A stretch of 38,170 nt of DNA from Desulfobacteraceae bacterium. Lineage in GTDB: Bacteria; Desulfobacterota; DSM-4660; Desulfatiglandales; B25-G16. The translations under genes were made by a program, and so were the position numbers. This document shows positions 22,906 to 31,793 of this stretch, in pieces. The DNA lies in NCBI GenBank assembly GCA_030612685.1, contig JAUWNK010000007.1, forward strand, positions 1-38,170, read 5' to 3'. Numbering within the stretch: the stretch's first letter is position 1; each line of letters begins with the position of its first letter. The notes under the pieces are model-generated. The model saw only the letters and a list, made by a program, of their open reading frames with translations, made no database searches and had not been told where the DNA came from.

Positions 22906-23850
22906 TTACCCCATGGACAACCAGTATGACAGGCCTATAAATAGAAAAAAGCTGAGTATAAAAAAAAGCCCTTCCACTCTGCTAAGGGTGAAGCCGGTCC
23001 TGGCGAAAACAAGCAAGATCAGGGATAGCAGGAACATGGCCGGAAATTCAAATCGCATAAGCCTCATATCCACAGACATGGGATTGAACAGTCCCACCGT
23101 TCCCATGACCATGCATACATTAAAGACATTGCTCCCCACAACATTACCAATGGAGATATCATACTCCCCTCTGGCCCCTGCCACAACCGAGGTAGCCAGC
23201 TCTGGCAGGGAGGTTCCAACGGCAACGATGGAAAGGCCTATAAAGACCTCACTGAGCCCCAATTGTCTGGCTATAAAGATGGCCGAGTTGACTAGCAGAT
23301 GAGCGCCTACAATTAGACCCACCATTCCGATCAGGATGAGGAAGATGTACCAAAAAACCTTTTTCCTTTTTTGTGCAGGGACCTCATCCTTTGTGTTTTC
23401 GCTTTTCTTGGCCGTCATGATCCCCAAGATCAGGAAAAACGCCAATCCCGCCAAAAGGACAGCGCCATCTACTCTTCCTATCCAGCCATCCAGGCATATC
23501 AACCAGAATAGCCCTGATACACCGATCATAAAAGGGATCTCCCTGCGCACCAGTTTCTTATCCACTGCTAAGGACCGCACCAGGGCACTTGCACCGAGAA
23601 CAAGGCCGATATTGGCCACATTACTGCCAAGGATATTACCTAAGGAGACCCCGCTGAACCCCTTGACAGCCGCAATGAGGCTTACAAGGAGTTCTGGTGC
23701 TGATGTGGCAAAGGCTACAACTGTTAGCCCAACGATAATAGGGCGGATCGAAAGAGAAAGGGCCAGTGATGCTGCCCCTTTGACCATCCATTCGGAGCCT
23801 AAATAGAGAAGGGCTATACCCAGGCAAAAGAGAAAAATGTTCAGGATCAT
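22906..23850 (-). CDS. Calcium/sodium antiporter (CaCA family, YrbG-like)
   Basis: This 314-aa integral membrane cation exchanger is made of two inverted alpha repeats. The hallmark motifs appear in both halves: ATSAPELLVSLIAA...GNILGSNVANIGLVLGASAL in the first and VGTSLPELATSVVAGARGE...GNVVGSNVFNVCMVMG in the second, carrying the acidic residues that bind Ca2+. About ten hydrophobic segments are visible, with a charged cytoplasmic loop rich in Lys (about 150-165) in the middle. The gene start overlaps the YIP1 stop (ATGA type), showing co-translation. A CGGGCGTAAGCCCG hairpin lies at about 22846-22859, between this gene's stop and the helicase start. Confidence 0.94.
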   Translation of the reverse strand: MILNIFLFCLGIALLYLGSEWMVKGAASLALSLSIRPIIVGLTVVAFATSAPELLVSLIAAVKGFSGVSLGNILGSNVANIGLVLGASALVRSLAVDKKLVRREIPFMIGVSGLFWLICLDGWIGRVDGAVLLAGLAFFLILGIMTAKKSENTKDEVPAQKRKKVFWYIFLILIGMVGLIVGAHLLVNSAIFIARQLGLSEVFIGLSIVAVGTSLPELATSVVAGARGEYDISIGNVVGSNVFNVCMVMGTVGLFNPMSVDMRLMRFEFPAMFLLSLILLVFARTGFTLSRVEGLFFILSFFLFIGLSYWLSMG

Positions 23851-24623
23851 AGCTGACCGAAATACTGCTGAGTAATATATATTAACATAGGAATCAGGAC
23901 CGCCATCATCAGGAGGAAAATGAGGCCTACCGGGATTACAAACGCAAGAATCACCCTCAAATAGGACGTCTCATGAATCTCACGCAGTCCGATAATCTGG
24001 ACAATAGCCCTCCAGACCCATCCTATTGGGCCCCCTATAAATGGTAATATAGACCAGACCTTAGTTGCCTGAGAATAGGCCATCACCCTGAAAGTAGCCT
24101 CAAATCTGTTTTTCCCACCCTTTACCAGAAGGAGCAAAAGATGGATGATAAAGCTTGAGATGAAGACATCAATTGCTACTAATAAGGGTGAAAGGAAGAT
24201 AAGGGATAAAAATATAATAGGTGAGCTCAATGATATGGAAACACCCTCAAAAAGTTTTGGAAATCCGCTGCCAGAGATCATAAATCCCCAGAAAAAGGCA
24301 AACATACTGCTGATAGATCCTATCAATAGTCCGAATGCCAAAGGTTCTCTCAATCCACCCCTTACAGGCATATAGGAAAACATATTCTTTGGTGAAAAGA
24401 TTACAGATCTAATTGTTTGCTTTACACTTCTCCATAGACCAAGCTGCATACGTCTTTCCCATGGTGTGGCATGTCTCTTTTCAGCTTTTACATTTTCTTC
24501 CTTTTTCTGATATTCAAACCTATTTCCGCAACTTGGGCACCTCACCCATCTTATCCCTGAAGGTATCTTTTCAAGAGGAACACTTTTTGTATAATTACAT
24601 TGTGGGCACGTTATCTCTACCAT
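23847..24623 (-). CDS. YIP1-family membrane protein with N-terminal zinc ribbon
   Basis: The first 40 residues form an MJ0042-type zinc ribbon, CPQC (6-9) and CPSC (34-37), followed by a charged linker. From about 85 on there are five hydrophobic segments of YIP1 type, including GGPIGWVWRAIVQIIGLREIHETS near the C-terminus, a typical YIP1 ending. YIP1 proteins in bacteria have no firm biochemical role. Coupling to the Ca/Na antiporter by a 4-bp overlap suggests they work in or near the same membrane process, but that is only inference. Confidence 0.82.
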   Translation of the reverse strand: MVEITCPQCNYTKSVPLEKIPSGIRWVRCPSCGNRFEYQKKEENVKAEKRHATPWERRMQLGLWRSVKQTIRSVIFSPKNMFSYMPVRGGLREPLAFGLLIGSISSMFAFFWGFMISGSGFPKLFEGVSISLSSPIIFLSLIFLSPLLVAIDVFISSFIIHLLLLLVKGGKNRFEATFRVMAYSQATKVWSILPFIGGPIGWVWRAIVQIIGLREIHETSYLRVILAFVIPVGLIFLLMMAVLIPMLIYITQQYFGQL

Positions 24624-24667
24624 TGAAAACCTAGATCTTGGATTAGACTGAATGACAAAAGAAAGTA

Positions 24668-24750
24668 GTCATTGCGAGCGAAGCGAAGCAATCTCTTTGC
24701 TGTGAGACTGCCGCGTCGTCCCGAAAGCCTTCGGGGCTCCTCGCAGTGAC
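24668..24750. repeat. GTCATTGCGAG-type palindromic repeat (copy E1)
   Basis: It begins GTCATTGCGAGCGAAGCGAA and ends CTCCTCGCAGTGAC, an inverted pair 83 bp across, with an inner CCCGAAAGCCTTCGGGG hairpin. This word family is common as a dispersed element in deltaproteobacteria and other phyla. Confidence 0.75.
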
Positions 24751-24771
24751 CATTGCTTTTAAAATTTGATA

Positions 24772-24791
24772 CCCTGCAGGTTGCTGCAGGG
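24772..24791. repeat. Perfect small hairpin
   Basis: CCCTGCAG and CTGCAGGG flank a 4-nt loop, between the two GTCATTGCGAG elements. Confidence 0.5.
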
Positions 24792-24840
24792 AGATTCATT
24801 TCATTCACTATTGATAATCTCGTAAAAAGTCAAAAAGCAT

Positions 24841-24926
24841 GTCATTGCGAGCGTAGCGAAGCAATCTCCTATTGCATAACTTATTGTATTTATTAGATTG
24901 CTTCGGGCTAGAGCCCTCGTAATGAC
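24841..24926. repeat. GTCATTGCGAG-type palindromic repeat (copy E2)
   Basis: It begins GTCATTGCGAGCGTAGCGAA and ends AGAGCCCTCGTAATGAC; AGCAATCT and AGATTGCT are paired further in. It is 86 bp long and in tandem with E1 about 90 bp away. The rest of 24624-24994 shows nothing else. Confidence 0.75.
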
Positions 24927-24994
24927 GCCGGGTCATAATTTTTTACGAATGCATCACTATTAGTAACCCAATATAACATTAACACATTTAATCA

Positions 24995-25834
24995 TTATTC
25001 AAAGGTAACCATTTCCAATACTTTTCTGTCTTTAAGATTTGGATAATATAATCTTGCCCTTTCCACCTCCTTTTGATCAAGCTCCCCTATTATCCAATCT
25101 TCTTCCCCCATCTTTGCCTGATGAAGTATCCTTCCATTTGGCATTATAATCCTTGAACTACCAAAAAAGCTCTTCTCTCCCTCTTGTGGCAGGTTACAAA
25201 AGATCAGATAAGCGCTGTTTTCTATTGCCCTTACAGGAAGAAACATATCAAAGCCCTTTTTTTGTGATGCAGGCCCGGCGGCCAGACAAACAAGATACTC
25301 TGCCCCTTGAATTGCCAGTTGCCTTGGAATCTCCGGCATAAAAAGTTCATAGCAAATAAAGATACCGAAAATACCCATGGAGGTCTTAAATACAGAGAGA
25401 TTATCACCAGGTTTAAAATATTTTCCCTCACAAAATCTCTCCCCCCGATAATTACCATTAGGCAGTGTTATTTTTCTATGAACCCCTATTACTCCATTGG
25501 GACCCAAAAATATAGCCGCATTATAAATTACATTATTTGACTCGGAATCCCTCAAGGGAAGCCCAATAATCAAATGTACATCTAATTTTGAGCATAATTG
25601 AATCAACTCAATTATTGGAGAATCATCAATCCTTATAGCCAGGTTTTGAAAATCTTTACTGTTAAAATTTCCTATCACCGCATAACCTGATAGGTACATC
25701 TCAGGGAAGATTATAAGATTGGCTCCCTCTATGTATGCCTTCCTCATAAACTCTTTGGCCTTGTCTGAATTATGACTAATTCCACCAGAGGAAGGAGATA
25801 TCTGGGCCAGGGCAATTTTTATAGTATTGCTCAT
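24995..25834 (-). CDS. Carbon-nitrogen hydrolase (nitrilase superfamily)
   Basis: This is a 279-aa cytoplasmic amidase or nitrilase-fold enzyme. With the ATG at 25834 the catalytic triad is E45 (FPEMYLSGY), K121 (HRKITLPN) and C161 (FICYELFMPE). The C-terminal half shows the family's AARAIENSAY-like PVRAIENSAYLIFCN block. The substrate is not predictable; relatives hydrolyse omega-amides, carbamoylputrescine or acyl-amines. An upstream TTG (25837) is also possible, but the AGAGGT ribosome site is better spaced for the ATG. The gene is divergent from the AtoE-type transporter. Confidence 0.9.
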   Translation of the reverse strand: MSNTIKIALAQISPSSGGISHNSDKAKEFMRKAYIEGANLIIFPEMYLSGYAVIGNFNSKDFQNLAIRIDDSPIIELIQLCSKLDVHLIIGLPLRDSESNNVIYNAAIFLGPNGVIGVHRKITLPNGNYRGERFCEGKYFKPGDNLSVFKTSMGIFGIFICYELFMPEIPRQLAIQGAEYLVCLAAGPASQKKGFDMFLPVRAIENSAYLIFCNLPQEGEKSFFGSSRIIMPNGRILHQAKMGEEDWIIGELDQKEVERARLYYPNLKDRKVLEMVTFE

Positions 25835-25850
25835 CAAGACCTCTGTGATT

Positions 25851-25876
25851 TAGAATATGTTCTTTTTTATATTCTA
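25851..25876. promoter_or_regulatory. Possible operator: TAGAATAT/ATATTCTA inverted repeat
   Basis: Perfect 8-bp arms at 25851-25858 and 25869-25876, 10 bp apart, lie just upstream of the nitrilase-family start in the divergent region 25835-26125. No factor can be named. The rest of that gap is AT-rich with a candidate -10 (TATACT near 26027) for the transporter but no clear -35. Confidence 0.3.
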
Positions 25877-26125
25877 TCTGTAAAGAAATCAAAAGGAAAA
25901 GTGAAACATGATATAAAGAGCTTGTAAGTTATGGTAATTTAAATAGAATAATCTGGACTATCTTTTGGGTCTTGATAAGAATTTAAGAGCAGTAAAAATG
26001 TTTCATTTTTCTTTTAAATATCTTATACTATCTCAAGTCCTGAAAAAGGAGGTGATAACAAATATTGATAGGAATTTAAGGATAGGCATAATCAGGTAAT
26101 AAAAATTTAAAGAGGAGGATTTATC

Positions 26126-27520
26126 ATGGCCGAAAAAAGTGAAAAGTCAAGCCTCGAGTTTTTAAAGGATTGGGGCGGAGGGTTAACCAATTGGACTGAA
26201 AAGTGGATTCCCGATGCCATAGTTATTGTATGGATCCTTACGGTTATAACCTTTATCTTTGCATTTATATGGGGAGATGTGGGGCCAGCAAAGGCTGTTC
26301 ACGCCTGGGGCAAGGGATTTTGGATCTTACTTAAATTTGGCATGCAGATGTGCCTGATTATGATGACCGGCTACATCTTGGCATGTTCACCGCCTTTAAA
26401 AAGGTTGCTAAATGGCCTCTCCAGTCTCCCTAACACGGAAAAGCCATGGCAAGCCATTATGGTTATGTGCCTGTTTTCCATGATTATAGCCTGGTTTAAC
26501 TGGGGCCTGAGCCTGATTGGAAGTGCCATGCTGGCCCTATTTATGGTCAAAAATAATCCTAAGGTAGACTACAGGCTGCTTGTTGCAGGGGCCTACCTTG
26601 GGCTTGGCTGTACCTGGCATGCTGGTTTATCCGCATCTGCACCGCTTCTGGTAAACACACCTGGAAACTTTCTGATAAAGAGTGGCTACCTGACAGATAC
26701 TATCTCAACATCCCAGACTATCTTCACCCCATTTAATATCATTTTGCTAATAATCATAATCGTTGTTGTTACCGCTTTGATGTCCGCGATGCATCCCTCA
26801 GAGGAAAAGACCTATAAGGTCAAGCCTGAATTGATGAGTCAATTAAAGATATATGAATCTCCAGAGAGGCCGTCTGGCAAGCTCAGCCCATCAGCATGGT
26901 TAAACTGGTGGCCGGGATGGAATATCATTATGGCCATAGCCGGTTTTTGGTGGCTTGGTAAAACAATTGGTGAGATCGGATTTGCCAAGGCTATAAATTT
27001 GAATAATATCAATCTCTTCTTTCTGATGCTTGGTGTCATATTTCACTGGAGACCCTGGAGCTTTCTCAAGGCAACTGAAGAGGCAGGGAGAGCAGTCTGG
27101 GGGATTGTAATCCAGTTTCCTTTTTACGCCGGTATCTTTGGTCTGTTTAAATATACTGCCCTGGCAACCGCTTTTACCAGTGCCTTTGTAGCTGTGTGTA
27201 GTGGCAGCACCTTTTTGCTGGTCGTATACTGGTATGCCGGTCTTTTAAACTACCTTATTCCTTCAGGTGGTTCAGAGTGGGCAATCACTGCCCCTTATCT
27301 ACTGCCGGCTGCTAAAGAGTTAGGAGTAGCTGCTAATAAGGTGGTTATAGCCTATGCCTGGGGAGATATGATGACTGATATGATTCAACCCTTCTGGGCG
27401 ATTGCTATGCTTGCTGTTGCCAAGCTTGAGTTCAGGGAGATCATGGGTTGGCTCCTCCTGGTATTTGGTGTCTATTTTGTAATTACATCTATAGCCTTTT
27501 TAATTTTGCCAGTACTTTAA
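26126..27520 (+). CDS. Short-chain fatty acid transporter, AtoE family
   Basis: This 464-aa inner-membrane carrier has about 11-12 hydrophobic segments. Family features are the N-terminal amphipathic start (LTNWTEKWIPDAIVIVWILT), KFGMQMCLIMMTGYILA, the GLGCTWHAGLSASAPLLVNTPGN loop and the late PSGGSEWAITAPYLLPAAKELG motif. AtoE-type proteins import butyrate, acetoacetate and similar acids, which fits an anaerobe that oxidises or exports short-chain acids. The ATG at 26126 follows AGAGGAGG. It is monocistronic, ending in a strong terminator at 27551-27591. Although AtoC is an NtrC-type activator of ato genes in E. coli, no sigma54 promoter is seen upstream here. Confidence 0.92.
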   Translation: MAEKSEKSSLEFLKDWGGGLTNWTEKWIPDAIVIVWILTVITFIFAFIWGDVGPAKAVHAWGKGFWILLKFGMQMCLIMMTGYILACSPPLKRLLNGLSSLPNTEKPWQAIMVMCLFSMIIAWFNWGLSLIGSAMLALFMVKNNPKVDYRLLVAGAYLGLGCTWHAGLSASAPLLVNTPGNFLIKSGYLTDTISTSQTIFTPFNIILLIIIIVVVTALMSAMHPSEEKTYKVKPELMSQLKIYESPERPSGKLSPSAWLNWWPGWNIIMAIAGFWWLGKTIGEIGFAKAINLNNINLFFLMLGVIFHWRPWSFLKATEEAGRAVWGIVIQFPFYAGIFGLFKYTALATAFTSAFVAVCSGSTFLLVVYWYAGLLNYLIPSGGSEWAITAPYLLPAAKELGVAANKVVIAYAWGDMMTDMIQPFWAIAMLAVAKLEFREIMGWLLLVFGVYFVITSIAFLILPVL

Positions 27521-27525
27521 TTGTA

Positions 27526-27547
27526 AGCAATCAGCAATCAGAAAATC
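27526..27547. repeat. Short heptamer pair after the transporter gene
   Basis: AGCAATC occurs twice in tandem, followed by AGAAAATC. It is the shortest member of the 7-bp-unit arrays. Confidence 0.45.
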
Positions 27548-27550
27548 AAT

Positions 27551-27591
27551 AAAAAGCCCTGGAACTACAAAAAAATTTCCAGGGCTTTTTT
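27551..27591. terminator. Rho-independent terminator after the transporter gene
   Basis: AAAAAGCCCTGGA (27551-27563) pairs with TCCAGGGCTTTTT (27578-27590), and a further T follows. The matching A-run on the other side means it may also work for the convergent M20 peptidase transcript. Confidence 0.85.
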
Positions 27592-27631
27592 GCCATAATT
27601 TAATAGTATAGGAATTTCCTTTTTAAGTCCT

Positions 27632-27771
27632 TGTAGGGGCGGCCCGTCTGCCTCGCAAGCTTGGCGAGCGGGCAGGCATTTATGACGTCCCGCAAAGCGG
27701 GATTCGACCTGCCAGCCATCCCTGCCCGACATCCGGCAGGCGGGTGGCAGGCGGGTAAATCGAACCCCTAC
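27632..27771. repeat. GTAGGGG-bounded hairpin cluster (copy 2, 140 bp)
   Basis: TGTAGGGGC at the left and GAACCCCTACA at the right close a series of inner hairpins: GCAAGCTTGGC, TCCCGCAAAGCGGGA, and GCCTGCC/GGCAGGC types. TTCGACCTGCC inside pairs with GGCAGGCGGGTAAATCGAA. A further CGCACCGTAGGTGCG hairpin follows at 27777-27791. The inner words are shared with 37832-37910. Confidence 0.65.
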
Positions 27772-27804
27772 AGGTCCGCACCGTAGGTGCGATATGTTCT
27801 ACAA

Positions 27805-29037
27805 TTATCCAGATAAAAAAATGGTGGCCATGATTTTAGCATCGGTGATGATGTTTTTGATCAGGCAGTATTCATCTGGCTGGTGGGCTGTTTGGGATGT
27901 GGTACACCAGACTGCAGCCGGAAGTCCTGCTTCCCTGAAAAATGCTGCAACCGTGCCACCTCCAATGCCCATAGGCTTTGCTGTCAGTCCGGTTACCCTC
28001 TTTATAGCCTTGGCAAGGACAGCAACCACTGGGGAATCCGTTGGTGTAGGGGGTGCCTCACCCTGCCTGTGGAATACCTCAACATCTATCTTGAGATTGA
28101 GTTCCCTGGCAATTCCATCACTTATGGCAGTAATCTCTTCAATAATCTTATCTACCTGATAATCTGGTAAAATCCGGCAGTCCAGATAAAAGACATCTCT
28201 CCCTGGAATGGTATTTACATTAGGGACATTTGCCTCTATCTTTGTAGGCTCAAATGTTGATTCCTGCGGCTTAAAAATAGGATTCTTGAAGTCAAATCTA
28301 TCCTTTAATTTGTCCAATTCCAAAATCAATGTAGCAGCACCAAATAGGCTATTCTTTCCCTTTTCCGGTGTACTTGCATGACACTGTGCGCCAATAATGA
28401 TAAATTTTATCCACAGCATTGACTTTTCTGCGATCTCGATCATTGTGCCTTCCTCGTTTCCACCGTCAGGAACAATAATAAGATCATCCTCTTTAAAGAG
28501 ATCCCCCCTTTCCTTTAAAATGTATTTTAGTCCATATTTACTGCCTATTTCTTCATCGGCAACTAAGACAAGACCAACCTTCCGTGGAAGGGCCTGCTTT
28601 AAATCCAAAATAGCCTTCATGGCAAAATAGGAACTGACTATGCCATGCTGGTTATCCTCTACACCCCGGCCAATAATCTTATCCCCTTCCACTCTCATCT
28701 TATATGGATCGCCGGTCCATAAACAAAGATTTCCCGGAGGAACGATATCCAGGTGACTAAGTACCCAGATAGCTTTTCCTTCCCTACTTCCCTTCCAGGT
28801 AGCCACCAAATTTGGCCTATATCCATTGGCTGCCCTTTCATCCGGGGCATGAATTTCATATAAATTACCAGGTTTAAGGAACAAAAGCTGTTCTTTAACA
28901 TACTCAGCCTTATCATGCTCCCCGTTTCCACCATTTTCTGGACTCAAGGCAGGCCTGGAGGTAAGCTCCCTCTGCATCTCAATGATCTCAGGCCTGTAGC
29001 TCTCAATTTTACTGTATAAGTCTTCGAGTCCACTCAT
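27805..29037 (-). CDS. M20-family metallohydrolase (ArgE/DapE/CPG2-like)
   Basis: This is a 410-aa di-zinc amidohydrolase or exopeptidase. Metal ligands and catalytic residues are visible: the first His and Asp in LSHLDIVPPG, the bridging Asp in GRGVEDNQHG, the general base and ligand pair in VADEEIGS, the DGG motif, and a late His in SQTAHQPDEY. The dimerisation domain carries the CHASTPEKGKN motif. The substrate is uncertain; the family includes acetylornithine deacetylase, succinyl-diaminopimelate desuccinylase and dipeptidases, and no biosynthetic neighbours guide a choice. ATG at 29037. It stands alone on the minus strand between repeat elements. Confidence 0.88.
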   Translation of the reverse strand: MSGLEDLYSKIESYRPEIIEMQRELTSRPALSPENGGNGEHDKAEYVKEQLLFLKPGNLYEIHAPDERAANGYRPNLVATWKGSREGKAIWVLSHLDIVPPGNLCLWTGDPYKMRVEGDKIIGRGVEDNQHGIVSSYFAMKAILDLKQALPRKVGLVLVADEEIGSKYGLKYILKERGDLFKEDDLIIVPDGGNEEGTMIEIAEKSMLWIKFIIIGAQCHASTPEKGKNSLFGAATLILELDKLKDRFDFKNPIFKPQESTFEPTKIEANVPNVNTIPGRDVFYLDCRILPDYQVDKIIEEITAISDGIARELNLKIDVEVFHRQGEAPPTPTDSPVVAVLAKAIKRVTGLTAKPMGIGGGTVAAFFREAGLPAAVWCTTSQTAHQPDEYCLIKNIITDAKIMATIFLSG

Positions 29038-29082
29038 TGCTAAGCCTCAAGTCTATCCTGTCTACATGGCATTATTTATAAG

Positions 29083-29153
29083 CAAACAGTAAGTAGTAGG
29101 CAGTAAGCACTCCACATACCGCAATCTTATTCCTTATTGCTTACTGCATACTA
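29083..29153. repeat. Heptamer-type repeat hairpin (copy 3)
   Basis: Units AACAGTA, AGTAGTA, GGCAGTA and AGCACTC run in 7-bp steps (about 29085-29112), and TTGCTTACTGCATACTA at 29137-29153 is the inverted counterpart. It lies between serS and the M20 gene. Confidence 0.65.
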
Positions 29154-29156
29154 TCC

Positions 29157-30434
29157 TCAATCTCTCTTAATAACGGATAGTCCATTCAGGTATGGTCTTA
29201 GTGCCTCTGGAATAACCACGCTTCCGTCAGGTTGCTGATAATTCTCCAGGATTGCCACAAGGGTTCTTCCGACTGCCAGACCAGAGCCGTTAATGGTGTG
29301 GGCGAGTTCTGTACCGCTCCCCTTTTTCCTTCTAAAGCGAATATTTGCCCTTCTGGCCTGGAAGTCTGTAAAGTTACTGCAAGAGGATATCTCTCTAAAT
29401 AGTTGCTGTCCCGGGAGCCAGACCTCAATATCATATGTTTTAGCAGCAGAAAATCCAAGATCACCAGTGCAGAGTGAAACTACTCTGTAGGGAAGCTCCA
29501 GACTCTGTAAAATCTCCTCTGCATCGGCAGTTAAGGACTCCAATTCCTGGTCTGAATCTTCAGGGCAGCAGAATTTAACCAGCTCCACTTTGTTAAATTG
29601 GTGTTGCCTGATAAGCCCTCTTGTGTCTTTACCGTAAGAGCCTGCCTCTGACCTAAAACATGGGGTATAGGAGACATACTTGATGGGAAGTTCATTAAAA
29701 GATAGTATTTCATCCCTGTGTATATTGGTAACCGGTACCTCTGCCGTAGGAATTAGAAAAAGGTCCCAACCGTCCACCTTGAACAGATCCTCTCTAAATT
29801 TTGGTAATTGACCTGTTGCTGTCATGCTAACGGAGTTAACAAGAAACGGGGGAAGGGTTTCAGTATAACCATGATTATTGGTATGAATATCAAGCATAAA
29901 ATTGATCAGTACTCTTTCTAATGTGGCACCTAAGCCAGTTTGAAGAGAAAATCTACTGCCTGCAATCTTGGCTGCCCGGGAAAAGTCAAGGATATTGAGG
30001 TTCTCTCCAATCTCCCAATGGGGAAGAGGGTCAAAATCAAAGTCCCTAATCTTGCCCCACCTTCTAATAACCGGATTATCATCAGCATCCTTACCCACAA
30101 CCACTGATTCATGTGGGATATTAGGGATAACCATTAAAGGCCTATTCAGCTGATCCATTATATCAGGTAGTTCAGCCTCAATCTCCTTTATCTCTTTAGA
30201 GACAGCCTTCATCTCAGAGATAAGGGATGATACATCTTCTCCATTCTTTTTCATAACCGCTATCTGGTCAGAAACCTTATTTCGCCTATACCTGAGCTCT
30301 TCAAGGCTGGTCAGGATAGATCGCCTCTTCTTATCCAGAGACTGAAATCCGGAAAGATCAAGATCATAACCCCTATCTTTGAGCATATCGTTTATTAGAT
30401 CAAGGTTAGACCGAACAAACTTTAGATCAAGCAT
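29157..30434 (-). CDS. serS: Seryl-tRNA synthetase
   Basis: This class II aminoacyl-tRNA synthetase charges tRNA-Ser (and tRNA-Sec). The 425-aa product begins with the [14 protein letters not shown] antiparallel coiled-coil arm (about 1-105) that grips the long variable arm of tRNA-Ser. Class II motifs follow: motif 2 as [21 protein letters not shown] and motif 3 as [18 protein letters not shown], with the serine-binding TAEVPVTN block before them. GGGAGG lies seven bases before the ATG at 30434. No T-box or obvious leader control is seen in the upstream region. Confidence 0.97.
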   Translation of the reverse strand: MLDLKFVRSNLDLINDMLKDRGYDLDLSGFQSLDKKRRSILTSLEELRYRRNKVSDQIAVMKKNGEDVSSLISEMKAVSKEIKEIEAELPDIMDQLNRPLMVIPNIPHESVVVGKDADDNPVIRRWGKIRDFDFDPLPHWEIGENLNILDFSRAAKIAGSRFSLQTGLGATLERVLINFMLDIHTNNHGYTETLPPFLVNSVSMTATGQLPKFREDLFKVDGWDLFLIPTAEVPVTNIHRDEILSFNELPIKYVSYTPCFRSEAGSYGKDTRGLIRQHQFNKVELVKFCCPEDSDQELESLTADAEEILQSLELPYRVVSLCTGDLGFSAAKTYDIEVWLPGQQLFREISSCSNFTDFQARRANIRFRRKKGSGTELAHTINGSGLAVGRTLVAILENYQQPDGSVVIPEALRPYLNGLSVIKRD

Positions 30435-30450
30435 CCCGCCTCCCTTTTGA

Positions 30451-30475
30451 ATTTTAGATTTTCGATTTTCGATTT
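30451..30475. repeat. Tandem heptamers upstream of serS
   Basis: ATTTTAG, ATTTTCG, ATTTTCG and ATTTAAA are consecutive 7-bp units 17-40 bp before the serS start. The remainder of the gap 30435-30757 contains a GTCTAAA/TTTAGAC hairpin at about 30714-30738 and nothing else that I can name. Confidence 0.6.
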
Positions 30476-30757
30476 AAATATTGAATGCACAACTCGGAAA
30501 TTGATTTTTATAAAAGCTTTTTGGTTGATGCCCGTCCGCCTCTAGAAAGTCGCTAACCGTTGGTCTTAAAATCGCTTGGGCCATTCTTCAGTCGCCGATC
30601 CTATAGGGTAAAATCACCTTGTTTGCACCTGCCTGTAGAGGCTTTCTGTCGATAATATTTTCTACTTGATTCTATATAAAATATTAATCTCTCTGGGGAA
30701 GAGAACTGGAGTGTCTAAAAATCTGTCGAGTTTAGACATAAGGGTTTTTTGGGTAGC

Positions 30758-31777
30758 TTACTTTTTAGCAGGTGAAGAACTTATCGCCTCCACAGTAAAT
30801 TCGCTTATATCTTCGGGTAACTTATCAAAAATAATCACAAAAGGAATGGAAGAGTTAGGAAGGATATTTGTATTCATCTTATTTTTGCCGAATCTATTCA
30901 TTAGCCGATTATTTATCTCTTCTATGGAAAGGGATTTTAGTTCCTTATCAATTATTGGGTTTCCAGCATAGTTAATTTTGCTTTTAACTACCTTACCTTT
31001 GGGATCCAGGATATTGGATCTGAGCCTGATAAAACTCCTTTTATCTGGGTAATTATTTGTTACTAAACCTTTAACCACAAAGAGTTTGCCGAGTTTTTCA
31101 GAATTAACAAAAGAACCCTTTAAATCTTTAAAGGATAGTCTTTTGTTTCCCATGTCAAAAGCCTGTTCTTTAGATAGGGGTTTTTTAAAGAAAGGTAAAA
31201 ATTCCGGCAGGAAATCTGGTTTAAAGAAATTCAAAGCGGCAACAGCTCCGGCAAGGATAAGAATTACTAACAAAATTGTAATCAATAATATTGATCTGCG
31301 CCTTTTTTTAATAATCGGGCGTGGCTTGGCTGGTTCTTCTATCTCTTCTTCTCTTTTCATTTTCTTTTCAGTTATAATCTCTTCTTCAACCTTTGCAGCC
31401 CTATCCATTGCCTCATCGATATCTACTTTTTCCTCTTCCCCCTCCTCTACAGGGCCTTCCTCTAAACCAGCTAAATCTTCAAAAGAAATTGCTTCTATCT
31501 CTCCCTCTTCCTGACCAACCTTTTCCTCAATCTCTTCGGCAAGGGTTTTCTCAAAATCTGAGAGCTGATCCTCCTCTTTAGGAATCTCCTCTGTGGGCAT
31601 AACCCCCACCTCTTCTAATTTCTGTGGGGGAGCTTCCTCAATCTCAGGCTCTGCTGCAGGCGGGAAGGCTGTGAATACATATTTACAGACGGAGCATCTA
31701 ACCTTTGAGCCAGTTTCTTTCAGAAGATTTTCGTCAAGGTTAAATTTAGTGTTGCATCTCTCACATTCAATTATCAT
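30758..31777 (-). CDS. Zinc-ribbon, single-pass membrane protein with DUF3426-like domain
   Basis: This 339-aa protein has an N-terminal MJ0042-type zinc ribbon (CERC at 5-8, CSVC near 33-36, followed by VFTAFPP). A low-complexity linker very rich in Glu runs to about 150. A basic stretch (KKRRRS) precedes one membrane helix (about 166-187), and an extracytoplasmic domain has the DUF3426-type pattern VVKGLVTNNYPDKRSFIRLRSNILDPKGKV. Such proteins are common in deltaproteobacteria and have no established role. AAGGAG lies just before the ATG at 31777. The hpt stop is 16 bp upstream, so the two are probably one transcript. Confidence 0.82.
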   Translation of the reverse strand: MIIECERCNTKFNLDENLLKETGSKVRCSVCKYVFTAFPPAAEPEIEEAPPQKLEEVGVMPTEEIPKEEDQLSDFEKTLAEEIEEKVGQEEGEIEAISFEDLAGLEEGPVEEGEEEKVDIDEAMDRAAKVEEEIITEKKMKREEEIEEPAKPRPIIKKRRRSILLITILLVILILAGAVAALNFFKPDFLPEFLPFFKKPLSKEQAFDMGNKRLSFKDLKGSFVNSEKLGKLFVVKGLVTNNYPDKRSFIRLRSNILDPKGKVVKSKINYAGNPIIDKELKSLSIEEINNRLMNRFGKNKMNTNILPNSSIPFVIIFDKLPEDISEFTVEAISSSPAKK

Positions 31778-31793
31778 GTTTATTCTCCTTAAA

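Noticed and set aside
17089-27520. Assignment of the two-component pair as AtoS/AtoC controlling the AtoE-type transporter in the same window
   Set aside because: No sigma54 promoter or TGTTAAAA-type palindrome is seen upstream of the transporter; the operator words point to 18942 instead.
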